From contig OY727099.1 of assembly GCA_963402885.1 (NCBI GenBank), positions 11,644,001-11,708,000 of the forward strand: a stretch of 64,000 nt of DNA, written 5' to 3'. The stretch is from Antedon bifida. Its lineage: Eukaryota; Echinodermata; Crinoidea; Comatulida; Antedonidae. The number at the start of each line of letters is the position of its first letter. Position 1 is the stretch's first letter. Shown here piece by piece: positions 1 through 15,100 of the stretch. Below the pieces are notes generated by a model. That model was not told where the DNA came from and did no database searches. It was given only the letters and a program-made list of their open reading frames with translations. A program made the position numbers and the translations under genes.

Positions 1-191
1 ACATCCATTTTCATTTCATCACAAGGTAAATAATCTTGGTCAAACTTGCTAATAACATGCATATGAGCATTGGTGTTTGGACTAGATGCACAAGGAATGC
101 ACATCCTCACTTTACGAACTTGTGTATTTTGAAAGTTTGGACTACATTCACAAGGGATGCACATTCTTACTTTAAGACCCCGTGCACCACT
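1..191 (-). CDS. C-terminal exon with duplicated Cys-x-x-Cys segment, cut by window edge
   Basis: Open in one frame from an acceptor at 192-193 (phase 0, matching the exon at 540-635) to the window edge. It holds two related segments, KVRMCIPCECSPN and KVRMCIPCASSPN, from an internal ~70-bp tandem duplication, then HVISKFDQDYLPCDEMKMD. Cys-rich segments after COR occur in other invertebrate ROC-COR proteins and may bind zinc (inference). Confidence 0.6.
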
Positions 192-3100
192 CTGACTGAA
201 CACTTTCAATTCCTCTTGGAGGAAACAAAGTACCTAATAGTATATAATATATAGAATATTAAAATTAATTTAAAAATTGTATTGCATGTAGAATCAACAG
301 TCCCGAGTATCAGCTGAAGCGAAATAATCAAATCCAGAACATCGTGAAATAAAATCATTTATGCAATATTCAGAATGGAAACTGATTATGATCAAAATCA
401 ATTTTTAAGTATAGTACTATATTTTTCTTTAGTGAACAAAATCTATATCAAAAATCAATCAAAATACCTATACCAACTTTGTAAATAAAGTATATATATA
501 TATGATGTTGTTTAGTCACTTTCATATCTACTAGCCTACCTTCTTACAGGCTTCAGGTAGTGGCTTGATTTCATCTTCTGTAAGCTGCTGTTCTAAAGGA
601 CTATCATTGAAGCCCTTTGTTCTAACTATTGTTGTCTGAAATATTAAAAAAAATAAACAATTTATTTATATTTGGTCATTCACAATAAAAATACTATCTT
701 CTTTGGGACCTTTGATACAATAGTATAAAACATGATACAATTTTAAAATGCAAAAACAATTCCTAAAAGTTACCTTTGAAAATATTTATTACAATTTTCA
801 GGGGTGGGGGAGGGGGTGCAAATTTTTGGAATATTCTGTGAAGCTCAACTACAAAACCACCATTTTGTGGTGTGATTTCATCGATCAAAGCTGAGCTTTC
901 CTGTGATTGGCAGAGCTTTTTTGGAATCTGGCTATTTGATTGGTGGACGCAAATACCCACAGTGGAACTCGTGTGGACCAATTAAGTCACATGGTCTCTC
1001 TGGACTGATCAAGTGGTAAATTTAATGCAAACAAAAGAAAGACATCAGCATGGGTTTTTTTATGGGCAAACCTCCGTAATCTACAGTGTGTTTCATCAAT
1101 GATCGGATGAGCTGAAGCATCAATTTTTTTTTTTAATTCAAAACCAAACTGGCTCCTGTAGGATTACGTTGCGCAACAAATGTTTCTTTCAAAAGTACAT
1201 CTGGTATTTATGTATTTTTTTTTAAACATCATATTATAGTAGCAATTTTACACAAAATTGTCAGCATTTACACAACACTAAATCACAAAATACATATTTC
1301 CTGCAAAATATTTTTAGTTGCGAAGTAATTTTATTGTAAATTTGGGTAAATTTATTACTGCATTAAAAATAGGGTACTAATTGTAAAATTTACCTGTAAC
1401 ATACGGCATTGTTTAATGGTAGTAACATATAGAATGACTAGGTGATCAGCATCAATGTTCAATTCTACATGCTCATAGGGGTAGAACAGGTTCTTTATCT
1501 TCCATTTGAAATTTCTCAATAAACTTTGTTGCAGCACGTTGGAAAAGATCATCTGGAAGATAGCTACCAAAATCATGAAATAGAGAAACTGCACGCTTTT
1601 TTTTAAATCCAGGTGGTGGTGAGGCATGTGGTTTCAAACGTGACAGAACGTAGAAAATTTTTTCATTATTCTGTGTAAACAAAAAATAGTTTAATAAGTA
1701 GATCAGTAGGCTATATATAGGCTAGAAAATTGAAATATTAATGAAATTAGTATCAATACCTTTGTATTTATTTGTTCACACACTAATCCAAACTTTTGCA
1801 TGAGAGACGCAAAGAATGATAATATCTCATCAGAATCACAGAACTTCTCCCACAGATGTTTTAGCAATCCACCTTTTAAAATGCCTTGGTCCAGCATCCT
1901 CCAAGCTGGTCTCATAGCTGGTACCTATTATTTTACAAAAATAGAATACAATTAAAATTAAATTTTAATTTATTAATTCAGAGTAACATTGGTAGGCCTA
2001 TAGTTGAAAAAATGTATTGATCTTTGAGTTCATATGATTGGGTACCTGTAACTTAGTGAAGTGAAATTTATTTTTAATTAAATTTAGAAGCCAGTAATAT
2101 TATGTTGCTGCACAGTATGCAAAACATCGTTTTTGTTAATTACTAACCATATCGTCATGGTCTATTACAGTGATGATTGTTTTAAACATGTCAACTAGTC
2201 GCATCAAATCTACAACTATTATATCTCTTAGATCCTTGTCATCTGGGTAGTAGAGGATCACGCCAATGTCATGTAAATACTCAAGCAGAACTTTGTGACC
2301 GTCTGTTATTTTACAGATTTTTTTAAGTACTTCATCTTGGATCTGTTCAAAAATAGATATGAACATACGTAAAACAATTATAATGAAAAGTTTATTAATA
2401 TACTTTCATAAATTTTCAAATAATATGACAATGTAACAGTACAATAAATACCTACTATAAAGAGATTTAACTTTATATATCAAGTACATCTATTAGTGAA
2501 AATGGTAGTTGACTGAAAGCTTCACTATAAGTAATTGTTTTATTCAGACCCGTATTAACTAGGATTTTACACCAATTACAATGTAAACTGAAAATAACAT
2601 GGTGGTATACTGAAAATTGAGATCTGACTAATAGAACAAATACTGTAAACCTTATTTGTGAATTTTTCTTTATAAAAGAAATTGCCACATTTTTAATATG
2701 GTAATTCATTAATTGTTTACATTGAACGCTATTTTCTATTAATTCTTGCACCTAACCTCAAAAGTTGGTAAATAGATGTGCTTCTTTTTCAAGATTTGGA
2801 TTTCCTGCTGGACTTGCAACCATTTTATTGGCAAAGTGCGGATCATTTTCTTTGACAAATCCAGTATTTGTTTCATGATGGCAGAAGCATTGCTCTGTTT
2901 AAATGGTACACTGTTTTCAATGGTAAAAATAGTTGAACACACCATAGTTTCATATGGTTTGTCTTTTAGGGCTTCCCAAATTTTAGATTTTATTTCTTTA
3001 ACCTGAAAGAAAGAGACACTTAATCACTGTAGTTTCTCATGTTTAAAGCTATTATCCAACAACATGGCACTATCTTCCATTCCATCAAAAAATGATTATT

Positions 3101-6100
3101 AAAAAAGAGTCATTTCTCTACAGTCTTTCAACTCACCTTTTGATTATTTAGACCATTTAAATGTGTACCTATCAATAATACAGGAGGACAAGGCTGACCA
3201 TTTATCTTTGCATCAGGTCTACTGTTTGTGTATATGGAACGAATCCAAGAAAGAATGAACTCCAGATTTGTCATTCTGTGGTCATACTTTTCACCCTAAA
3301 TTTTATAAGTACATATGATAACAAAAAAATCATGTATAATACTGTATACAACAATTGAAAAAAACGTAATTGTTCAATCTATTGTTATTCATTTATTGAG
3401 TAATGCAGGAAAAGAATTATTAATTTAGTTTTGTGTTAAATTGTCTATGGATAAAATGTGAAAAGCTAATTGATAAGTCTTAAAACTTTAAGATGTGTTC
3501 ATAGCAGAGGTATACATTTTTCACTATAAAGTAATCACAATATAGGAATTGAAAATTGTGTTTAAAAACTAATAAAAGTGAGCTTACAGTTGTTGGATCC
3601 AAAACTTTAGCTGGGGCATCAAGATCATCACAAAGGTTGAATACTACGCATACAACAGCAAAAGATACCATGAAGATCTATGAGATCAATAAAACAGTGA
3701 CATTCAATGAATGGTAAATATATCAAAATGCTTGATTATCAATAACATTTAAATTTAGAATTGTATAGGGTTTTTGTTTCATAGTGTTTTAATTTTTAGA
3801 TTTAAAATGTCATGTCTAAACATAGCTATTTTACCATAGTACTAGAATTCTTATGAATAACATTTAAAGTTTGTTTTGTTACTATATTAGTGTTGGCCTT
3901 TCCTAACTTTGTTAGTCTTATATTAGAGGAGGAAGACCTGTGCAGGCAGAACTAACTTGTTAGGCCTTTTCTCACAGAAATATATGTTGGGAATATATAT
4001 AAACTAATACCATGCTGGTCTGACTTTCTGTCCGAGTGGGTAATGCAGGCATCGGGTAAAATATTCAATATATATATATTCCCTGCATTTTGCTTCCATG
4101 TCTGTGAGAAAAGGGCTTCATGTAATGAAATGTAACTACTTTACCCGCTGCATCACATGATAAATTGGCTGTCCTCCGAAATCCCAGATATTCATCACAA
4201 ACTTGTCGCTAGTCACCTTGTCATTACTTCCTTGTTTCTGAAACTCAATCTCTATTAATTCTTCTTCTCTTTTTGAAGGAATCTTTGTCTCGTCATCACT
4301 TCCGTCTTTCTGAAATTTTTCTTGTTCTATATTTTTGGTTGTTTGTAATTTAAATAAATTAAAAATGTTAAAATATTTTATTAGTTGACAAATAAAATAT
4401 CAATATCATGTTTCTGTATGTAATTTCTATAGGACTTTTTTTAGGAAAATTTTTTATAGGATTATTTTATAAATGGTAATTAAAATTAATAATTATTGTA
4501 GAAAAGTACATTGTCAGACAATTTAATTTTTAGAAATGAAAGTGAAAATAACGAAGGATCTACAGAATATCAACGTTTCTGATGATTTCAGGTCCTGAGT
4601 TTGCTTTTCTAATGATTCTACTTGGCTTTTCGTTTCCTGATTGACAAGAAGACTTGTCATAGTGAGTTTTCAATTGCCATATATCTTGAAAGAAAACCTT
4701 GTCAATTATTAAGAGGAGAATTTGGCACATGCCTCTTAAGATGTTCCTCTTTCATTGAGTTTGTTTGAGAATAATAACAAATATAGTTTCTGGTTAAAAC
4801 ATGAGCAGAAAATAGTAGGTCTAGTTATTTCGAGACGCAGAGGCCCATAGTTTTAAAAAACAAAAAATTGAAAGAGGCAAAGTATATTTGTTTTGAATTA
4901 TGGATCAAACATTCGAAGACACCAACTGTTTTAAAGTAAACTTCTATTCAATTTAACCACCTCTTCCATCTTTTTATTTTATCGGTTATTTTTATTTATG
5001 ACATGAATACAGAAAAAGTTTACAGGATCGACAATAAAGCAGCTAGAATCATATTAAGGATCTATACTAGAAGAATAAATTATTCTTGTCACGTATAAGA
5101 TCCTTTTAAAACTAAAATAATATAGTTAACTAAGTAAACATATAAAGAAAAAGAGACAATAAATCAAATATCGAATAAATGAAAAAAAGTAATAAAAATA
5201 AATCGAATAGCCCAGGCCACAAGTCAGCCCATGTAAAATTCAGTGCTTAGTTTTGGTAGAGCAGACAGTGAAATATTAGGTGTGAAATGTAATAATAATA
5301 CGCCCTGCACTTGAAATTCCTATTATCATTTTTTATTACCCTCATCCATTTTGCTTTCTTCTGTTATAGTTGATTGTGCTGGATTTTCTTTTGACTGTTC
5401 TTTTATTCTGTCTTCTTTCACATGCTTCATGGGAGCATTTTCATAATTGCCAGAAGCCTGTTTTGTAGATGCTGTTGCATTTTGTTTTCCTTTCACTTGT
5501 TTCACCACTTCTCTAGCAATTGCTTTCTCATACATTTCAGAAGCTTTAAAAAAAGTGTAATTTGTTTTTGTATATTATTGTTGTTGTGCTTGTACACTAC
5601 GAATATGTTAATTATTTATTAAAATGTTAAAAAGGAAGAAACACACATTTAATTGATTCATTTGCCATGCCAGCTCAGGAGTCGCAAAAGCAGGAAACCC
5701 ACTGTCGCCTGAAGGACGTGCGGCTCCCTAACAACAAACCAACAAATGCAATATAGTACAAAGCTTTCAAAACAAAAAATACATCACACACATTTGAATA
5801 ATGAATATATCCATGATATTACAGAATAAATCCAGTTCTGTGTTATAAATAAATAATTTAGGTAAAAAGAAGCAAGTTAAAACAAATTATATGAATAACA
5901 TCCATAAAACAAGACAATACAACTACATAATCAGATTAAATAAATAAATATTAAACAAGAATCATACATAAAATAACACAGGATTTAACATGGGATTTTT
6001 AAAGCAATAAAAGAGAAAAAAAATTACTATTTAATCACGGTGGATTGATTTGAATATTAGCCACTTGTATGAACTAATTTTCAAAGTTTTCAAGGGCCTT

Positions 6101-9100
6101 ATCTATGTTATGTTCTATGATTGTCATCCAGTTTTATTTTATTAATTTAAGTTTGTCTCCAAACTTATTTTGGCCTCCTTCTGCACTCTCGTATTTTTCT
6201 ACTCTTGTAACTTTTTCCTTAGCTATAAATTGTAAATGTGTGTGCAGAAAAGCAGTTTAGATTTAGTTTAAAATTTAGTTTCATCAAAGTTTCTGTAGTT
6301 TTTACTTGTTTTATATCTATGGTTATTAACATTTTCCTTTTGTTTACCATTACAGCATAAATAATAGAATAATCACTGATTATGCAATACACCGGCCTGG
6401 CTTACCCTTTTCTGTATTTGTGACATATATATGAAGGTTAATGTATTTTTTTAAATCTTGTAAAATCAGTTATTATATTTTATAAATAATGAGTTTACTG
6501 AAGCCAGAAAAATATGGGTTTGTCACAAAAGAAATATTTGCATACTTGTGTCAATAAATGTTGGTTGGTTTTGACAGTATACTTGGAATTATATGTACTA
6601 CAAACAATTTTTTTAACATCTATGGAACCATTATTTCACGCATCTTAATACTTACATGTGTCTGGTAGTTCTTCTTTCAATGTTGTTTCATCGACATCAT
6701 CTTGAGTGCACACCGTTGTTGTTGCTATAGCGTCAGTTATGTCATGATTTGGATTAAAACTATAAAAGAAATGTTGATTAAATTAAATATCGAATGTCAA
6801 AAATGACAAGAAAAAATGCTTTCTTGGTAGAGAATACTGTATTTGTTTATACTACGTCATATTATATTAGTTAAGTCCACAAAATATGCTTTTTTTGTAG
6901 AAAAGGCAAAATTACATTAAATAGGTATTTATGAATTCTTGGTATCAATGTCCGATGACTTAATGTGTTTTACACCCTTTTGTCAATCAATTTCACACTT
7001 CAGAAAAATGTTTGTATAATAGGAAATGTGGTAAAATGCGATGGTAAAGAAATGGTATTTTTATATTTTCAGTGTTTGTAATGTTCACAATTCAGTTCAT
7101 TAGTGGAAAAAACTCTGGTTTTCAGATGGAGGCACACACATATTTAGTGACATGATCCTTTATTTTTCTGGCAGCTATTGAAGATGTTAAGTTGTTTATA
7201 ATTTTGTAAAGTGTATCTTACATATAATGTAAATAATAATAACCTTTAAACAATATTGTAACATGAAACTAAAAGAAAGTGCAAATACTTCTTTTGAGAA
7301 GTGTATTTTATTGTTACTTTATTTGAAAATCACTTTTAATTGTAATTGTATGTGTTTGCTATCTTTTAATTTGACTTGACAGTTTTAATAGATTTGCTTA
7401 CCTTTTCTTTAGCAAAGCATTGATAGTAGAAGTTTTTCCTACTCCTTCAAGACCTACAAAAATAACTCTGCCTTGTTTAACTTCAGTTTTCCCTTCTTTC
7501 AGAGCTTCATTGTATGCTCTAACTGCTTCTGGTCCTCGAGCCTGTATCTCCACAGGAGTGAAGTCTTAAAACATAAAACTTATTAAAATTAGTACACAAT
7601 CAATGTAATTTACCAAATGGGGCATTCCACAGTATTTGGTCCGTGGGTTGAACAATTGTATTTACTGATTTTGATATTACTCTTGGCCATTTCTCAAAGT
7701 AGAAGTTTATTAAATAACATTTTTTTTTATTTTTCTGATATATAGTTTCTAAGTTATTGAATATTAAATATGAAAAAACCATATTTCACGGATAGGACAT
7801 TTTAAAATTCTAATTATTTCATAAACTATGCATCTTATTACTGTTTTATCAACAGATATAATTACTTTATGTCTCAATAATACATAATTCAAGTATTTAA
7901 TTAAAATGTTGTTGTTTATTAATTCCATACATGCATTTCAAATTCATAAATGTCCATGATGTTTTAGGCGGTTTTTTTTACATTTATTTTAATGATGCCA
8001 AAAATCTTGATATTTCATTTTCTCCTGAGGACTATCATTAGATTATTAACACATTTTTTGAAAATTTTATATTTTGATGAAAATATATTTCAAAAACATT
8101 TCAGGACATTTTTGTTACGGACGAGATATACAGTATCATTTAAATCCTTATTATTTCACAAACCATGAATCTTTTGAACATTTTTTTGCCAGATATAGTT
8201 ACTCTTTGTCCCTATTGTACATGGTAAAGCATTTTATAAGACATATTGCATGGCGAAATCGAATGTTGATATAAAGTTTGCGGTACACCACGTGTATTAG
8301 TTCTGAAAAGAACTGTTGAGTTTCTCGACGTTTCGATCAATATACTTTGATCGTCCTCAGGAGTGAGAATGCAGAAAGTCCAGAAAACTTGGAATATAAG
8401 TGGGAAGGGTGGGACTGGTGTGAAAGCCAGAAACAATGGCAAGTTCACACAGTGGGAGGGATTGAAACTAGCTATAGCAGAGCATTGTTTCTCAAGAACA
8501 ATAGTGAATGGAAACTTGCTATAGAAGAGCATTGTTTCTGATAGGTGTGAAAAGCAGGGTGAGACAAGCTAAAAACAATAGCATTGTCTCAAAGTTGAGT
8601 GTGGACTGGCCAAACAAGACCATGTGTCCAGACTGGGTTGTGAAATGTAAACTGGCCAGAAACTATGGCATTGTTTACTGTCGATGAAGATTCTTGTTGA
8701 ATAAAGATAGCCAAATGTCACTAATAACAAATCCAATATCTTGATGAACAGTGTTGTGTTTGTAGATTTCAATAGCTTCCCTGGTTCGTCTGGAATGCTA
8801 AGAAGGAACGGTAGCAATTAGTTCAGCATCTTTCCAATTAACTCGGTGTTGTTGTTTGTGAGAATGCATAACTATTGATGATTTGTCTTGTTCTCCTCTT
8901 CTGGCATGGCCTTGATGTTCTTTGAGCCTGGTTTGAAGGTCGCGTCCAGTTTCCCCAATGTATACCTTTCCACATTCACATGGGATGCAGTATACACCAG
9001 GTTGACTGTGTTTAGCTGGTTTGTCCTTGTGTGTTTGAAGACACTGTGACAACTTGTTGACTGCACTATGAAATACTTTTATGTCGGCGTTTTGTAGTAC

Positions 9101-12100
9101 TTGCTGGATACGATGAGAAAGCTGTCCCAAATATGGTAAACATACAGACTTTCTGAACTCTACAGGATCGTTGTTGTTGGTTGACGATGACTTGAAGTCC
9201 TTCCTGTTGTAACCATTGAGTTCCAATGCTTTGTTGACATGATGTATTTCTTGTCGGAGACACTTCTTGTTGCTGATGGTGTGCGCTCTTTTACAAACTG
9301 ATTTCTTCGTTGACGGATGGTGGAAAGATCGCTTGTGTAAATATCTGTCCATGTGCGTGGGTTTGCGATATACTTTGTGGGACAGAGTGCCCTCAGGTTC
9401 CTTTGTGACAAATACGTCAAGAAATGGTAAACTGTGGTCGTTTTCCTCTTCCATGGTGAATGCTATGTTACAGTGTTGAGAGTTGAGGTGTATTAGAAAA
9501 CTATCTAAGTCCACCTTGTTGTGCTGCCAGATGATAAAAGTGTCGTCTACATATCGAAGCCAAAGTTTTGGTCGCTTGTTGGCGAAGTAGAGTGCTAGAT
9601 GTTCGAGCTCCTCCAGAAAGATGTTGGCAATGACCGGGGATAAAGGAGATCCCATAGCCGTGCCTTCAGTTTGTTCAAAGAATTGATCTCGCCACTTGAA
9701 GTTGGTAGATGTTAGACATAGTAGAAGTAACTCATGGATTTCTTCTGCAGAAAGTGCGGTCCTCTGTTGGAGTTTAGGGTCAACTTGCAGTCGATGTTTG
9801 ACTATAGTGCAAGCTTCCCTGACGGGAACATTGGTGAATAAAGACTTGATGTCAAAGCTGATCAGCTTGTCTGTTGGTTCCAGGTAAACGTCCTTGATGA
9901 TTTCCACGAAATGCTGAGAATTCTTCACATGATGACCTGTTAGTCCTACCAGTGGATACAGTATCTTGGCTAGATGTTTTGCCAGGTTGTACGTTGGTGA
10001 GCCTCTGGAAGAGACAATAGGACGTAGTGGTATGTCCTGCTTATGGATCTTAGGTTGCCCAAATAGTCTGGGACAAGTTGTTGCTGATGGTTGAAGTTGG
10101 TGGTAGGTAGACTTGGGTAGAGCTTCAGAGCGATGTAGTTGTAAAAGTTTAGCTGCGATCTTCCTCTCGATGGATTGAGTTGGATCTTTCTTGATTTTCC
10201 TATACGTAGGAGTGTTCAAGAGCTGCATAATCTTCTTGTTGTACTCTGTAACGTTCATGATGACGGTGGCATTCCCCTTGTCTGCTGGTAGGATGTGGAC
10301 TGTTGAGTCTGCCCGGAGAGTTTTGAGAGCATCTCGTTCTTCCTTGGTGATGTTGGATTTCGGTTTGGTGTCCTGACGTAACAGTTGAGAGATCTGCATG
10401 CAGATACTGTCTGATGAAGTTTTGTCAAGACCTGTCAAAGTAGGTTCGATTCGTTGGATGATCTCTTCCTTCGGTATAGTTGAAGGTGCCGTAGCAAAGT
10501 CTAAGCCAAGTACAAAAACTGATCTCTCGGATTGTGACAAGTCACGACTGCTTAGGTTCACTACAGTCTTGGCGTTAAACTGAGTACGGCTAAGAGTTGG
10601 AGCTGGTGTTTTCTCCCTTTGGTTGTTGTTTGCAAGACGATTGAATTTCTTGATTTGCTTCTTGCGAGTGGTCTCGAAGGTGAACTGGCCAGACTTGTGG
10701 GACCATTTGTTCACCTTGTCGTAGTCTCCTCGTTGTAAAGCTGTGTCTAATCTGTGACGAATCTCCTCCAAGTTCCTCTCGGTAAAGTTGAGTATAAACC
10801 TGGTGTGGCTGAGTCCTCTTGAGATAATAGTAGTTTTGGGGTGTTTTTTCATTTCAGTTAAAAGTATTAATACCACAATTTAATATTTTTGTTTTCTACT
10901 TTTAATAACTATATGTAATACATTATAAACAAATATTTTGAAACTATCATATTAAAAAAAATATATTGATGACATTTTTCGTCGGAACGGGACAGACATT
11001 TTTGTTACGGATGGGACATATCATTTAAAACATTTTTATTTCATGCATCTTGTTAACATTTTTTCCCATAAATATACTATACTATTACTTTTTATTTTAC
11101 AGTAAGCTCCAATTATTCATAATTTTTTATTAAAATTAATTTCATACTTGCATTTAAAAATGCATAATTGTTAATTCTGAGACATTTTGATTACGTTTTT
11201 CCTCACTTTTCCTCAATTATTGAAGTAATGGCTAGAATCTAAGACCACAGCGTTGATAGTCATTTTGTGTTACTTTTTGGTAACTTTATAGAACAAAACT
11301 GTAATACAAGTTGCAAAATGGCATTGAAATCATTCACTAGAGCGTTAAAATTATAGATTAGGTTAAAAAATATCAAATTGCGTGCGATGCATGCAGGTAT
11401 GCATGGCAGGCCTTTTAAATTATCAGAATCGACTTATTTATTTATATCGTTTAAAGACGAAACATTATAGACCCTAGTATTTATTTTTACATATAATGCA
11501 GTTTGTGACCTTATTAGATCGTTAAAACGCATATGAATGCTATTAAATAAGTACAATACTCAAAGTGAATTTGTAACACAATGTTGACTTACAGATTGCA
11601 GTAACAGAATATTCACTTTTTGAAAAAAAAATTAAAAAACATACTTTCTGTATTGCGTGATGGTCCGGCTTCACTTCTTGATTGTTCACTTCCTAATTTT
11701 AGTACAGTATTACAACATCCGTTTTGATGAATATAATATTATAAAGCCTTTTATCAATAATATAATTTGTTTCCCTAAAACCATTCTACTACAGACCTAT
11801 ATTAAGTTATTTCTGCTGTATTTATGAATGAGCTTATACTGTTTTGGTTTACCTTTTAATGTTGTCAATGCCTCCACTTCTTTCGTCATCTTCATATCTG
11901 TAAGTAGTTTAATGAATTTGTCCATCTTCTCTCCTTCTGCAAGTGTGCCTTTCATTTCCAATTTTAGGATTAACAAAAACGGATCTGTGTCTTCGTTGAC
12001 CTCCTTAATGCCTTTAAGGCGGCCAATAGTTACTATGTTCTCTGTATTCAATTGCTGACCAAACGCTATCAATTTTCTTCGATGCTCTGAAAAATGTTTG

Positions 12101-15100
12101 AATGGAATGCATTTGAAGTTTGGTAATTTCACAATTTTCGCAATCACGTCTTGCACCCCCTGAAGTCTGCATATATTAGTAGCTTCAATGAGGATACCAA
12201 TGTCTGCCGGTTTGAGAAGTCCAGGACCCTTAAGTAAACTAATCAGATCATAGGGTATATTTTCATCCTCTATTTTTTTCAAAGTAATGGTTGTATCACG
12301 ATTCGTGAACTCGCTAAGTAACACTTTCAGCATGTCAATGTTTCCATGTTTCTTCCACCAGTCTGATACCTCTACAAGCAGTTCATTGTAATCATCCTCT
12401 TTCAATTCTAATAATAGTAATAATATGATTCATTAATGATAATAATAATATCATTACGTGTTAAAGAATCAAAACTGTACCATATAATAATAATTTATTG
12501 ATTTTATATTTATTCTGCTATTCTATTAAGGAATTTGACCTTATTGATTAAAAAGTATTTTAACAAAATAGGGAAAAGTGACAACTGACTAAACTACTAC
12601 CAAAAGTTAAGACTGAAAGAGCAAAGAAATTCACCACCAACTTCTGAGTTTTCAACCCATAGTAGGAAATCTTTATTTATTTTTTCGGTGCTTACTTTTC
12701 CATTTCAATTGTTTTACATTTTTTGATGTTTTTTTTATGTAATAAAATATTTCTGACTGCCGAGGATTGTAATTTCGGCGTGAATCAGTGGAGCGGGGTG
12801 TGAAAGCTGAAGGAGAGCGAAATGTGTATGACCAAAAAACATGCGCATCATCCACAGTTCGTAACTCTTCTAAGAGAGAGTTTAAAGCCTTAGAATTCTC
12901 CAGTTTCACTGACGCCAGTGTTCGAGTGCGGATCTCAGTGCCATACCTTTGCTTAACATGTCTGTGAAGTTGGTTACTAGTTCCTAGTTCCTTATTCAAA
13001 TTCAATTAAAGGGACAGTCACAAATATATAAAAAAAAACAGATTTTAATACGTAATAACTGTCTAATTGAGTTGTTATTGCATCAACTTGTTGTTGCAAT
13101 ACGGCGAATAAGTAACTGGCTTTTACGAACGTTATAACACTTGACCTACTTAATTTTTTCAAAATATTTTGGTATGAATCGATCACCCTTGACCTACTCT
13201 ACCATTTGCCACCCCAGTTCCGCGAACTTTTTTGCGTCTACGCCCTCTACGGCGAATAAGTAACTGGCTTTTACAAACGTTATAACACTTGACCTACTTA
13301 ATTTTTTCAAAATATTTTGGTATGAATCGATCACCCTTGACCTACTCTACCATTTGCCACCCCAGTTCCGCGAACTTTTTTGCGTCTACGCCCTCTACGG
13401 CGAATAAGTAACTGGCTTTTACGAACGTTATAACACTTGATCTACTTAATTTTTTCAAAATATTTTGGTATGGATCGATCACACTTAACCTACTTTATCA
13501 TTTGCCACCCCAGTTCCGCGAACTTTTTTGCGTCTACGCCCTCTACGGCGAATAAGAACTGGCTTTACGAACGTTATAACACTTGACCTACTTAATTTTT
13601 TCAAAATATTTTGGTATGGATCGATGACCCTTGACCTACTCTACCATTTTCCACCCTAGTTCCGCGAACTTTTTTGCATCTACGCCCTCTACGGCGAATA
13701 AGTAACTGGCTTCACGAACGTTATAACACTTGACCTACTTAATTTTTTCCAAATATTTTGGTATGGATCGATGACCCTTGACCTACTTTACCATTTGCCA
13801 CCCCAGTTCCGCGAACTTTCTTGCATCTACGCCCTCTACGGCGAATAAGTAACTGGCTTTACGAACGTTATAACACTTGACCTACTTAATTTTTTCAAAA
13901 TATTTTGGTATGGATCGATCACCCTTGACCTACTTTACCATTTGCCACCCCAGTTCCACGAACTTTTTTGCATCTACGCCCTCTACGGCGAATAAGTAAC
14001 TGGCTTTTACCAACGTTATAACACTTGACCTACTTAATTTTTAAAAAATATTTTGGTATGGATCGATGACCCTTGACCTACTCTACCATTTTCCACCCTA
14101 GTTCCGCGAACTTTTTTGCATCTACGCCCTCTACGGCGAATAAGTAACTGGCTTTACGAACGTTATAACACTTGACCTACTTAATTTTTTCAAAATATTT
14201 TGGTATGGATCGATGACCCTTGACCTACTTTACCATTTGGCACCCCAGTTCCGCGAACTTTTTTGCATCTACGCCCTCTACGGCGAATAAGTAACTGGCT
14301 TTACGAACGTTATAACACTTGACCTACTTAATTTTTTCAAAATATTTTGGTATGGATCAATCACCCTTGACCTACTTTACCATTTGCCACCCCAGTTCCG
14401 CAAAATTGTTTACATCTACGCCCTCTACGGCGAATAAGTAACTGGCTTTACGAACGTTATAACACTTGACCTACTTAATATTTTCAAAATATTTTGGTAT
14501 CGATCGATCACCCTTGACCTACTTTACCATTTGCCACCCCAGTTCCGCAATTGTTTTTGCATCTACGCCCTCTACGGCTAATAAGTAACTGGCTTTACGA
14601 ACGTTATAACACTTGACCTACTTAATTTTTAAAAAATATTTTGGTGTGGATCGATCACCCTTGATCTACTTCACCATTTGCCACCCCAGTTCCGCGAACT
14701 TTTTTGCATCTACGCCCTCTACGGTGAATAAGTAACTGGCTTTACGAACGTTATAAAACAAAATGCATGCAGTAGTCAGCTAGAAATATTAGTGTACACC
14801 TGAGTATGCAGGTAAATGAAATTAGTTATACTATTATACTATTTCTTTCGTAAAACCAATAAAAAGATGGATTTCACTAAACAAGAATTAGCTACAAAGT
14901 TTTTACTGTACTATTTTAATTAAACACAGAACTTAGTACATTGTTTTCTTCATTTTAAATTTGTATTTTTAATGCCGGTAATAAAACTAAAAAAAAACAA
15001 TAGTTCATTCTCTACCAATACATTTGAATCTGTCTCTGTTACTGGTTACAGACTTTGATTGTTTCCAGTAAACATGTAATATTAGAAATGAACCATGATG

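Larger units (their letters stand above)
7785..11200. repeat. ~325-bp AT-rich tandem unit interrupted by a retroelement
   Basis: Related stretches near 7785-8080, 8100-8270 and 10985-11200 share GTTACGGA(C/T)G(A/G)GA, ATCATTTAAA and a following ATTTCAxxxACCATGxATCTT-like segment. The first two start about 325 bp apart. The Penelope-like element lies between the second and third, so it inserted into a pre-existing short tandem repeat inside the intron. Confidence 0.45.

Noticed and set aside
12673-13005. A 110-codon minus-strand frame next to satellite array 1
   Set aside because: No family resemblance, it overlaps the repeat head, and the matching region before array 2 does not preserve it.
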